Below are positions 50,401-60,289 of a DNA stretch of 64,000 nt, one piece after another. Each line of letters opens with the position of its first letter. Positions within the stretch are counted from its first letter, which is position 1. This stretch comes from Utricularia gibba (lineage: Eukaryota; Streptophyta; Magnoliopsida; Lamiales; Lentibulariaceae): positions 62,001-126,000 of the forward strand of contig NEEC01000042.1 of NCBI GenBank assembly GCA_002189035.1, in the 5' to 3' direction. Under the pieces are notes generated by a model. It ran no database searches. It was not told the DNA's origin and worked only from the letters and a program-made list of their open reading frames with translations. The translations under genes were made by a program, and so were the position numbers.

Positions 50401-51565
50401 GATCAGCTTAGGCTTGGGCCGAAAGTAAGTTGTAGCCCGGCAAAGAAAGTGATGTATTTATTAACGTTCGGTTTTCGGGGTTGCCTACATGGTTTTTCAA
50501 GGAACAGCTTCTCGTTTTGTGGTGGCCAGTCTCACTAGGAACTTGGTCCGGGCCGCTGATTCTTTATGGCTCATGAGGACAAAAGGATGCAAATCGATGA
50601 ATACAATGATGCATTTGTTTAAATTACGATATCACGTGCACCCCACATCATTTTTTCAACAACGTACTTTATACTTGAAGAGGCGGTCTTGGGGTGCACC
50701 TAGAACGGGACAAAGGTCAGGTTGGGCTTTGCCAGAGAGTTAGTTGTAGCCCGGCAATGAAAGTGATGTATTTATTAACGTTTGGTTTTCGGGGTTGCCT
50801 ACATGGTTTTTCAAGGAAAAGCTTCTCGTTTTGTGGCGGCTGCTCTCGCTGGGAACTTGGTCCGGGCCCCCGATTCTATATGGCTCATGAGGTCAACCAG
50901 ATGCAAATCGATGAATATAATGATGCATTTGTTTAAATTACGATATCACGTGCACCCTACATCATTTTTTCAACAACTTACTTTATACTTGAGCAGGTGG
51001 TCTTGGGGGGCAAGAGGAACAGGACAAAGGTCAGCATAGGCTTTGGCCGAAAGTAAGTTGTAGCCCGGCAAAGAAAGTGATGTATGTATTAACGTTCGGT
51101 TTTCGGGGTTGCTTACATGGTTTTTCAAGGAACAGCTTCTCCTTTAGTGGCGGCCAGTCTCGCTAGGAACTTGGTCCGGGCCCCTGACTCTTTATGGCTC
51201 ATGAGGAGAAAAGGATGCAAATCCATGAATACAATGATGCATTTGTTTAAATTACGATATCACGTGCACCCTACATGATTTTTTCGACAACTTACTTTAT
51301 ACATGGGGAGGCGGTCTTGGGGGTACCTGGAACCGGAAAATGGTCAGCGTAGGCTTGGGCCGATAGTAAGTTGTAGCCCGCAAATAAAGTAATGTATTTA
51401 TTATCGTTCGGTTTTCGGAAGCTGCCTAAATGCTTTTTGAAAGAACATCTTCTCGTTTTATGGCGGCCAGTCTCGCTGGGAACTTGGTCCTTGACCCTGG
51501 TTCTGTATGGCTCATGGGGTGATGAAAAAAAATGATGCATTTGTTTAAATTACGGTATCACGTGC
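47409..51565 (+). repeat. Satellite between fragments 2 and 3 (4157 bp)
   Basis: About thirteen monomers. The first part has more monomers of the CCGCTTCTCG subfamily than the stretch after fragment 1, including a pair of GGGCAGAAAG monomers (about 48230 and 48855). The second part, from about 50400 to 51240, repeats the left-flank series that also precedes fragments 1 and 2. Confidence 0.92.
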
Positions 51566-52300
51566 CCTGGTTATATTCATATTGTGCATTTTGGTGAGGA
51601 GAGCAGATTCACCATAAGTTTTCTCAACTTCATTACCATCTCTTAGTTCCAATCTCTTTTCTGTAGATTGCAACTCAATCATGAACTCTCTAAATGTTGG
51701 CTCTGGTGTAACAGGATATTCAGGATACAGCTGATGGAGCTTTCCTTCAATAATGTCAAGGATTTTTCTTTCTGTCTCAAGTGCACATAACTTTGGCTCG
51801 AATCTTGCAGGTAGGCTCATGATTGCCTTGCTAATCACCTTTTGATCCTCAAGTTTTTCCCCCAATCCTCGAATCTCCTTCACAAGCTTCGCAGTACGTT
51901 CATAATAGACTTGTATGGTTTCATTGTCTAACATTTTGTTCCTCTCAAAGTCCTCCAGCTTGTTTTTGCATAATATCTCTCTGAGTTTGGCATCGCCTTC
52001 ATAATGGGATTTGAGAGTATCCCATATTTCTTTTGCTGATTGACACTCTGCAATATCATCAAATAGATGTTCAGAGATGGCTTGATACAAGGCATCCATT
52101 GCTTCATCTTTTCTCTGTTGAAGATACTCAGCTTCCTCTTGCTGTTCTGATGTGGATTTGCTTGTTATTGTAATAGCCGGAATCTCCCTTTCAACAACAT
52201 CCCAAATCTTTCTGACCCGAAGGTAGCTGCGCATCTTTTTGACCCAGCTTCCATACTCTGAACCATCAAATATTGGAGGTCCTCTACCAGATGCCATCAT
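51545..52300 (-). CDS. gag: Truncated copia Gag, copy 3
   Basis: Uninterrupted frame with a predicted protein identical to copy 1. Confidence 0.85.
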   Translation of the reverse strand: MMASGRGPPIFDGSEYGSWVKKMRSYLRVRKIWDVVEREIPAITITSKSTSEQQEEAEYLQQRKDEAMDALYQAISEHLFDDIAECQSAKEIWDTLKSHYEGDAKLREILCKNKLEDFERNKMLDNETIQVYYERTAKLVKEIRGLGEKLEDQKVISKAIMSLPARFEPKLCALETERKILDIIEGKLHQLYPEYPVTPEPTFREFMIELQSTEKRLELRDGNEVEKTYGESALLTKMHNMNITRARDTVI

Positions 52301-52406
52301 AGCCACCGCTTGACAAGCTTTGGGTTGATACTTGGTAATCTACCAAGTAAAAAACGCTGAACGGTATATAAAATACTGAAACGAACACAGGTTTGAGAAC
52401 CTTACT

Positions 52407-52418
52407 GCTCTGATACCA
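52407..52418 (-). other. Primer binding site, copy 3
   Basis: TGGTATCAGAGC on the minus strand, adjoining the LTR end. Confidence 0.92.
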
Positions 52419-52743
52419 TGTTGTTGCAAGAAAAATAGAGTCTTGGGAAGTAACAAAAAGGTAATGCTTATGAGATCACCTTGGATGAAAAACGACTCAT
52501 GAACAATAAGAATGACCGAAAACCTAATTGACACGCATTTCTAGTAGGGCTTATATATACCAAATACCTAGGTTACCCAACAGTGGGCCACAATCATTGA
52601 AAACACACAAAAAGCCCAACAACTCGAATCCAACACTTCCATGCTCGAACCCAACACCTTTTTTTATCTGAAATATGACATTATGACACAAGTTTAGTTC
52701 TTCCAATCACCTTCAAGCTTTGGATTGAGGCTGATCTCCAACA
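52419..52743 (-). repeat. 5' LTR of copia fragment, copy 3 (325 bp)
   Basis: The same ends and length as in copy 2. Confidence 0.92.
52551..52559 (-). promoter_or_regulatory. Putative LTR TATA box, copy 3
   Basis: TATATATAA on the minus strand inside the LTR. Confidence 0.65.
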
Positions 52744-55338
52744 CTTGGTCCGGGCCCCTGATTCTTTATGGCTCATGAGGACAAAAGGATGCAAATCGAT
52801 GAATACAATGATGCAATTGTTTAAATTACGATATCACGTGCACCCTACATGATTTTTTCAACAACTTACTTTATACTTGAGGAGGTGGTCTTGGGGGCAA
52901 GAGGAACCGGACAAAGGTCAGCTTATGCTTGGGTCGAAAGTAAGTTGTAGCCTGACAAAGAAAGTGATCTATTTATTAACGTTCGGTTTTCGGGGCTACC
53001 TACATGGTTTTTCAAGGAACCGCTTCTCGTTTTGTGGCGGCCAGTCTCGCTGGGAACTTGGTCCTTTACCCCGATTCTGTATGGCTCATGAGGTCAACCG
53101 AATGCAAATCGATTAAAAAAAATGATGCATTTGTTTAAATTGCGATATGACGTGCACCCCACATGATTTTTTTCAACAACTTACTTTATACTTGGGGAGG
53201 CGGTCTTGGGGTGCACCTGGGACAAAGGTAAGGTTTGGCTAGCGCCGAGAGTTAGTTGTAGCCCGACAAATAAAGTGATAAATTTGATATCGTTCGGTTT
53301 TCAGGGGCTACCTACATGGTTTTTCAAGGAACCGCTTCTCGTTTTGTGGCGGCCAGTCTCGCTGGGAACTTGGTCTTTGACCCCGATTCTGTATGGCTCA
53401 TGAGGTCAACCGGATGCAAATCGATTAAAAAAAATGATGCATTTGTTTAAATTGCGGTATGACGTGCACCCCACATGATTTTTTCAACAACTTACTTTAT
53501 ACTTCAGGAGGCGGTCTTGGGGTGCACCTGGAACGGGACAAAGGTCAGCTTAGGCTTGGGCAGAAAGTAAGTTGTAGCCCGCCAAAGAAAGTGATGTATT
53601 TATTATCGTTTGGTTTTCGGGGGCTGCCTACATGGTTTTTCAAGGAACCGCTTCTCGTTTTGTGGCGGCCAGTCTCGCTGGGAACTTGGTCCTTGACCCC
53701 GATTCTGTATGGCTCATGAGGTCAACCGGATGCAAATCGATTAAAAAAAGTGATGCATTTGTTTAAATTGCGATATCACGTGCACCCCACATGATTTTTT
53801 CAACAACTTACTTTATACTTGAGGAGGCGATCTTAGGGTGCACCTCGAACAGGACAAAGGTAAGGTTTGGCTTGCGCCGAGAGTTAGTTGTAGCCCGACA
53901 AATAAAGTGATGTATTTATTATCGTTCGGTTTTCGGGGCTGCCTACATGGTTTTTCAAGGAACCGCTTCTCGTTTTGTGGCGGCCAGTCTCGCTGGGAAC
54001 TTGGTCCTTGACCCCGATTCTGTATGGCTCATGGGGTCAACCGGATGCAAATCGAAGAAAAAAAATGATGCATTTGTTTAAATTACGATATCACGTGCAC
54101 CCTACATGATTTTTTCGACAACTTACTTTATACATGGGAGGCGGTCTTGGGGGTACCTGGAAGCGGAAAATGGTCAGCTTAGGCTTGGGCCGATAGTAAG
54201 TTGTAGCCCGGCAAAGAAAGTGATGTATTTATTAACGTTCGGTTTTCGGGGTTGCCTACATGGTTTTCCAAGGAAAAGCTTTTCGTTTTGTGGTGGCTAG
54301 TCTCGCTGGGAACTTTGTCCTGGACCTCGATTCATTATGTCTTATGAGGTCAACCGGATGCAAATCGATGAAAAAAATTGATGCATTTGTTTAAATTACG
54401 ATATCACGTGCACCCTACATGATTTTTTCAACAACTTACTTTATACTTGAGGAGGTGGTCTTGGGGGGCAAGAGGAACCAGACAACGGTCATATTAGGCT
54501 TGGGCCGAAAGTAAGTTGTAGCCCGGCAAAGAAAGTGATGTATTTATTAACGTTCGGTTTTCAGGGTTGCCTACATGGTTTTCCAAGGAAAAGCTTTTCG
54601 TTTTGTGGCGGCCGCTCTCGCTGGGCACTTGGTCCGGGCCCCTAATTCTTTATGGCTCATGAGGACAAAAGGATGCAAATCGATGAAAATAATGATGCAT
54701 TTGTTTAAATTACGATGTCGCGTGCACCCCAAATGATTTTTTTAACAACATACTTTATACATGAGGAGGCGGTCTTGGGGGCACTTGGAACCGGAAAAAG
54801 ATCAGCTTAGGCTTGGGCCGAAAGTAAGTTGTAGCCCGGCAAAGAAAGTGATGTATTTATTATCGTTCGGTTTTTGGGGTTGCCTACATGGTTTTTCAAG
54901 GAACATCTTCTCGTTTTGTGGTGGCTAGTCTCGCTGGGAACTTGGTCCTTGACCCCGATTCTGTATGGCTCATGGGGTCAACCGGATGCAAATCGAAGAA
55001 AAAAAATGATGCATTTGTTTAAATTACGATATCACGTGCACCCTACATGATTTTTTCGACAACTTACTTTATACATGGGGAGGCGGTCTTGGGGGGTACC
55101 TGGAACCGGAAAATGGTCAGCGTAGGCTTGGGCCGATAGTAAGTTGTAGCCCGACAAATAAAGTAATGTATTTATTATCGTTCGGTTTTCGGAAGCTGCC
55201 TAAATGCTTTTTGAAAGAACATCTTCTCGTTTTATGGCGGCCAGTCTCGCTGGGAACTTGGTCCTTGACCCTGGTTCTGTATGGCTCATGGGTGATGAAA
55301 AAAAATGATGCATTTGTTTAAATTACGGTATCACGTGC
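52744..55338 (+). repeat. Satellite between fragments 3 and 4 (2595 bp)
   Basis: Eight monomers plus a ~100-bp partial one. The order runs CCGCTTCTCG subfamily, GGTGGCTAGTC with GTCTTATGAGG, CCAAGGAAAAGC, CACTTGGAACCGG, then the hybrid monomer at the fragment junction. The left-array series present before fragments 2 and 3 is absent here. Confidence 0.93.
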
Positions 55339-56073
55339 CCTGGTTATATTCATATTGTGCATTTTGGTGAGGAGAGCAGATTCACCATAAGTTTTCTCAA
55401 CTTCATTACCATCTCTTAGTTCCAATCTCTTTTCTGTAGATTGCAACTCAATCATGAACTCTCTAAATGTTGGCTCTGGTGTAACAGGATATTCAGGATA
55501 CAGCTGATGGAGCTTTCCTTCAATAATGTCAAGGATTTTTCTTTCTGTCTCAAGTGCACATAACTTTGGCTCGAATCTTGCAGGTAGGCTCATGATTGCC
55601 TTGCTAATCACCTTTTGATCCTCAAGTTTTTCCCCCAATCCTCGAATCTCCTTCACAAGCTTCGCAGTACGTTCATAATAGACTTGTATGGTTTCATTGT
55701 CTAACATTTTGTTCCTCTCAAAGTCCTCCAGCTTGTTTTTGCATAATATCTCTCTGAGTTTGGCATCGCCTTCATAATGGGATTTGAGAGTATCCCATAT
55801 TTCTTTTGCTGATTGACACTCTGCAATATCATCAAATAGATGTTCAGAGATGGCTTGATACAAGGCATCCATTGCTTCATCTTTTCTCTGTTGAAGATAC
55901 TCAGCTTCCTCTTGCTGTTCTGATGTGGATTTGCTTGTTATTGTAATAGCCGGAATCTCCCTTTCAACAACATCCCAAATCTTTCTGACCCGAAGGTAGC
56001 TGCGCATCTTTTTGACCCAGCTTCCATACTCTGAACCATCAAATATTGGAGGTCCTCTACCAGATGCCATCAT
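55318..56073 (-). CDS. gag: Truncated copia Gag, copy 4
   Basis: Uninterrupted frame with a predicted protein identical to copy 1. Confidence 0.85.
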   Translation of the reverse strand: MMASGRGPPIFDGSEYGSWVKKMRSYLRVRKIWDVVEREIPAITITSKSTSEQQEEAEYLQQRKDEAMDALYQAISEHLFDDIAECQSAKEIWDTLKSHYEGDAKLREILCKNKLEDFERNKMLDNETIQVYYERTAKLVKEIRGLGEKLEDQKVISKAIMSLPARFEPKLCALETERKILDIIEGKLHQLYPEYPVTPEPTFREFMIELQSTEKRLELRDGNEVEKTYGESALLTKMHNMNITRARDTVI

Positions 56074-56179
56074 AGCCACCGCTTGACAAGCTTTGGGTTG
56101 ATACTTGGTAATCTACCAAGTAAAAAACGCTGAACGGTATATAAAATACTGAAACGAACACAGGTTTGAGAACCTTACT

Positions 56180-56191
56180 GCTCTGATACCA
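56180..56191 (-). other. Primer binding site, copy 4
   Basis: TGGTATCAGAGC on the minus strand, adjoining the LTR end. Confidence 0.92.
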
Positions 56192-56516
56192 TGTTGTTGC
56201 AAGAAAAATAGAGTCTTGGGAAGTAACAAAAAGGTAATGCTTATGAGATCACCTTGGATGAAAAACGACTCATGAACAATAAGAATGACCGAAAACCTAA
56301 TTGACACGCATTTCTAGTAGGGCTTATATATACCAAATACCTAGGTTACCCAACAGTGGGCCACAATCATTGAAAACACACAAAAAGCCCAACAACTCGA
56401 ATCCAACACTTCCATGCTCGAACCCAACACCTTTTTTTATCTGAAATATGACATTATGACACAAGTTTAGTTCTTCCAATCACCTTCAAGCTTTGGATTG
56501 AGGCTGATCTCCAACA
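56192..56516 (-). repeat. 5' LTR of copia fragment, copy 4 (325 bp)
   Basis: The same ends and length as in copies 2 and 3. Confidence 0.92.
56324..56332 (-). promoter_or_regulatory. Putative LTR TATA box, copy 4
   Basis: TATATATAA on the minus strand inside the LTR. Confidence 0.65.
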
Positions 56517-59111
56517 CTTGGTCCGGGCCCCTGATTCTTTATGGCTCATGAGGACAAAAGGATGCAAATCGATGAATACAATGATGCAATTGTTTAAATT
56601 ACGATATCACGTGCACCCTACATGATTTTTTCAACAACTTACTTTATACTTGAGGAGGTGGTCTTGGGGGGCAAGAGGAACCGGACAAAGGTCAGCTTAT
56701 GCTTGGGTCGAAAGTAAGTTGTAGCCTGACAAAGAAAGTGATCTATTTATTAACGTTCGGTTTTCGGGGCTACCTACATGGTTTTTCAAGGAACCGCTTC
56801 TCGTTTTGTGGCGGCCAGTCTCGCTGGGAACTTGGTCCTTTACCCCGATTCTGTATGGCTCATGAGGTCAACCGAATGCAAATCGATTAAAAAAAATGAT
56901 GCATTTGTTTAAATTGCGATATGACGTGCACCCCACATGATTTTTTTCAACAACTTACTTTATACTTGGGAGGCGGTCTTGGGGTGCACCTGGAACGGGA
57001 CAAAGGTAAGGTTTGGCTAGCGCCGAGAGTTAGTTGTAGCCCGACAAATAAAGTGATAAATTTGATATCGTTCGGTTTTCAGGGGCTACCTACATGGTTT
57101 TTCAAGGAACCGCTTCTCGTTTTGTGGCGGCCAGTCTCGCTGGGAACTTGGTCTTTGACCCCGATTCTGTATGGCTCATGAGGTCAACCGGATGCAAATC
57201 GATTAAAAAAAATGATGCATTTGTTTAAATTGCGGTATGACGTGCACCCCACATGATTTTTTTCAACAACTTACTTTATACTTCAGGAGGCGGTCTTGGG
57301 GTGCACCTGGAACGGGACAAAGGTCAGCTTAGGCTTGGGCAGAAAGTAAGTTGTAGCCCGCCAAAGAAAGTGATGTATTTATTATCGTTTGGTTTTCGGG
57401 GGCTGCCTACATGGTTTTTCAAGGAACCGCTTCTCGTTTTGTGGCGGCCAGTCTCGCTGGGAACTTGGTCCTTGACCCCGATTCTGTATGGCTCATGAGG
57501 TCAACCGGATGCAAATCGATTAAAAAAATGATGCATTTGTTTAAATTGCGATATCACGTGCACCCCACATGATTTTTTCAACAACTTACTTTATACTTGA
57601 GGAGGCGATCTTAGGGTGCACCTCGAACAGGACAAAGGTAAGGTTTGGCTTGCGCCGAGAGTTAGTTGTAGCCCGACAAATAAAGTGATGTATTTATTAT
57701 CGTTCGGTTTTCGGGGGCTGCCTACATGGTTTTTCAAGGAACCGCTTCTCGTTTTGTGGCGGCCAGTCTCGCTGGGAACTTGGTCCTTGACCCCGATTCT
57801 GTATGGCTCATGGGGTCAACCGGATGCAAATCGAAGAAAAAAATGATGCATTTGTTTAAATTACGATATCACGTGCACCCTACATGATTTTTTCGACAAC
57901 TTACTTTATACATGGGGAGGCGGTCTTGGGGGGTACCTGGAAGCGGAAAATGGTCAGCTTAGGCTTGGGCCGATAGTAAGTTGTAGCCCGGCAAAGAAAG
58001 TGATGTATTTATTAACGTTCGGTTTTCGGGGTTGCCTACATGGTTTTCAAGGAAAAGCTTTTCGTTTTGTGGTGGCAGTCTCGCTGGGAACTTTGTCCTG
58101 GACCCGATTCTTATGTCTTATGAGGTCAACCGGATGCAAATCGATGAAAAAAATGATGCATTTGTTTAAATTACGATATCACGTGCACCCTACATGATTT
58201 TTTCAACAACTTACTTTATACTTGAGGAGGTGGTCTTGGGGGCAAGAGGAACCAGACAAGGTCATATTAGGCTTGGGCCGAAAGTAAGTTGTAGCCCGGC
58301 AAAGAAAGTGATGTATTTATTAACGTTCGGTTTTCAGGGTTGCCTACATGGTTTTCCAAGGAAAAGCTTTTCGTTTTGTGGCGGCCGCTCTCGCTGGGCA
58401 CTTGGTCCGGGCCCCTAATTCTTTATGGCTCATGAGGACAAAAGGATGCAAATCGATGAAAATAATGATGCATTTGTTTAAATTACGATGTCGCGTGCAC
58501 CCCAAATGATTTTTTAACAACATACTTTATACATGAGGAGGCGGTCTTGGGGGGCACTTGGAACCGGAAAAAGATCAGCTTAGGCTTGGGCCGAAAGTAA
58601 GTTGTAGCCCGGCAAAGAAAGTGATGTATTTATTATCGTTCGGTTTTTGGGGTTGCCTACATGGTTTTTCAAGGAACATCTTCTCGTTTTGTGGTGGCTA
58701 GTCTCGCTGGGAACTTGGTCCTTGACCCCGATTCTGTATGGCTCATGGGGTCAACCGGATGCAAATCGAAGAAAAAAAATGATGCATTTGTTTAAATTAC
58801 GATATCACGTGCACCCTACATGATTTTTTCGACAACTTACTTTATACATGGGGAGGCGGTCTTGGGGGTACCTGGAACCGGAAAATGGTCAGCGTAGGCT
58901 TGGGCCGATAGTAAGTTGTAGCCCGACAAATAAAGTAATGTATTTATTATCGTTCGGTTTTCGGAAGCTGCCTAAATGCTTTTTGAAAGAACATCTTCTC
59001 GTTTTATGGCGGCCAGTCTCGCTGGGAACTTGGTCCTTGACCCTGGTTCTGTATGGCTCATGGGGTGATGAAAAAAAATGATGCATTTGTTTAAATTACG
59101 GTATCACGTGC
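56517..59111 (+). repeat. Satellite between fragments 4 and 5 (2595 bp)
   Basis: Collinear with the stretch after fragment 3 and of equal length, with compensating small indels (for example GGTGGCAGTC near 58070 for GGTGGCTAGTC). Confidence 0.93.
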
Positions 59112-59846
59112 CCTGGTTATATTCATATTGTGCATTTTGGTGAGGAGAGCAGATTCACCATAAGTTTTCTCAACTTCATTACCATCTCTTAGTTCCAATC
59201 TCTTTTCTGTAGATTGCAACTCAATCATGAACTCTCTAAATGTTGGCTCTGGTGTAACAGGATATTCAGGATACAGCTGATGGAGCTTTCCTTCAATAAT
59301 GTCAAGGATTTTTCTTTCTGTCTCAAGTGCACATAACTTTGGCTCGAATCTTGCAGGTAGGCTCATGATTGCCTTGCTAATCACCTTTTGATCCTCAAGT
59401 TTTTCCCCCAATCCTCGAATCTCCTTCACAAGCTTCGCAGTACGTTCATAATAGACTTGTATGGTTTCATTGTCTAACATTTTGTTCCTCTCAAAGTCCT
59501 CCAGCTTGTTTTTGCATAATATCTCTCTGAGTTTGGCATCGCCTTCATAATGGGATTTGAGAGTATCCCATATTTCTTTTGCTGATTGACACTCTGCAAT
59601 ATCATCAAATAGATGTTCAGAGATGGCTTGATACAAGGCATCCATTGCTTCATCTTTTCTCTGTTGAAGATACTCAGCTTCCTCTTGCTGTTCTGATGTG
59701 GATTTGCTTGTTATTGTAATAGCCGGAATCTCCCTTTCAACAACATCCCAAATCTTTCTGACCCGAAGGTAGCTGCGCATCTTTTTGACCCAGCTTCCAT
59801 ACTCTGAACCATCAAATATTGGAGGTCCTCTACCAGATGCCATCAT
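59091..59846 (-). CDS. gag: Truncated copia Gag, copy 5
   Basis: Uninterrupted frame with a predicted protein identical to copy 1. Confidence 0.85.
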   Translation of the reverse strand: MMASGRGPPIFDGSEYGSWVKKMRSYLRVRKIWDVVEREIPAITITSKSTSEQQEEAEYLQQRKDEAMDALYQAISEHLFDDIAECQSAKEIWDTLKSHYEGDAKLREILCKNKLEDFERNKMLDNETIQVYYERTAKLVKEIRGLGEKLEDQKVISKAIMSLPARFEPKLCALETERKILDIIEGKLHQLYPEYPVTPEPTFREFMIELQSTEKRLELRDGNEVEKTYGESALLTKMHNMNITRARDTVI

Positions 59847-59952
59847 AGCCACCGCTTGACAAGCTTTGGGTTGATACTTGGTAATCTACCAAGTAAAAAA
59901 CGCTGAACGGTATATAAAATACTGAAACGAACACAGGTTTGAGAACCTTACT

Positions 59953-59964
59953 GCTCTGATACCA
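59953..59964 (-). other. Primer binding site, copy 5
   Basis: TGGTATCAGAGC on the minus strand, adjoining the LTR end. Confidence 0.92.
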
Positions 59965-60289
59965 TGTTGTTGCAAGAAAAATAGAGTCTTGGGAAGTAAC
60001 AAAAAGGTAATGCTTATGAGATCACCTTGGATGAAAAACGACTCATGAACAATAAGAATGACCGAAAACCTAATTGACACGCATTTCTAGTAGGGCTTAT
60101 ATATACCAAATACCTAGGTTACCCAACAGTGGGCCACAATCATTGAAAACACACAAAAAGCCCAACAACTCGAATCCAACACTTCCATGCTCGAACCCAA
60201 CACCTTTTTTTATCTGAAATATGACATTATGACACAAGTTTAGTTCTTCCAATCACCTTCAAGCTTTGGATTGAGGCTGATCTCCAACA
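59965..60289 (-). repeat. 5' LTR of copia fragment, copy 5 (325 bp)
   Basis: The same ends and length as in copies 2-4. Confidence 0.92.
60097..60105 (-). promoter_or_regulatory. Putative LTR TATA box, copy 5
   Basis: TATATATAA on the minus strand inside the LTR. Confidence 0.65.

Larger units (their letters stand above)
46232..51565 (-). repeat. Composite higher-order repeat unit 2 (5334 bp)
   Basis: Retroelement fragment (1177 bp) plus about thirteen monomers and a partial one. It exceeds the 3773-bp units by 1561 bp, i.e. five monomers. Its final monomer (about 51260-51540) is a hybrid: ATACATGGGGAGGCGG and GGGCCGATAGTAAG on the left, and the D-type end with CATGGGGTGATG on the right. 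Confidence 0.9.
51566..52743 (-). mobile_element. Ty1/copia 5' fragment, copy 3
   Basis: 1178 bp with the same junctions. The satellite monomer just left of it is the hybrid type also seen before copies 4-6, not the type seen before copies 1 and 2. Confidence 0.93.
51566..55338 (-). repeat. Composite higher-order repeat unit 3 (3773 bp)
   Basis: Retroelement fragment (1178 bp) plus about eight monomers and a partial one. Its first satellite monomers match those after fragments 1 and 2. The end reads CATGGGTGATG, one G shorter than at the other fragments. Confidence 0.9.
55339..56516 (-). mobile_element. Ty1/copia 5' fragment, copy 4
   Basis: 1178 bp with the same junctions as the other copies. 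Confidence 0.93.
55339..59111 (-). repeat. Composite higher-order repeat unit 4 (3773 bp)
   Basis: The same length as unit 3 and nearly identical by reading, with small homopolymer differences in the satellite part (for example near 57840 and 58080). Confidence 0.9.
59112..60289 (-). mobile_element. Ty1/copia 5' fragment, copy 5
   Basis: 1178 bp with the same junctions as the other copies. Confidence 0.93.
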
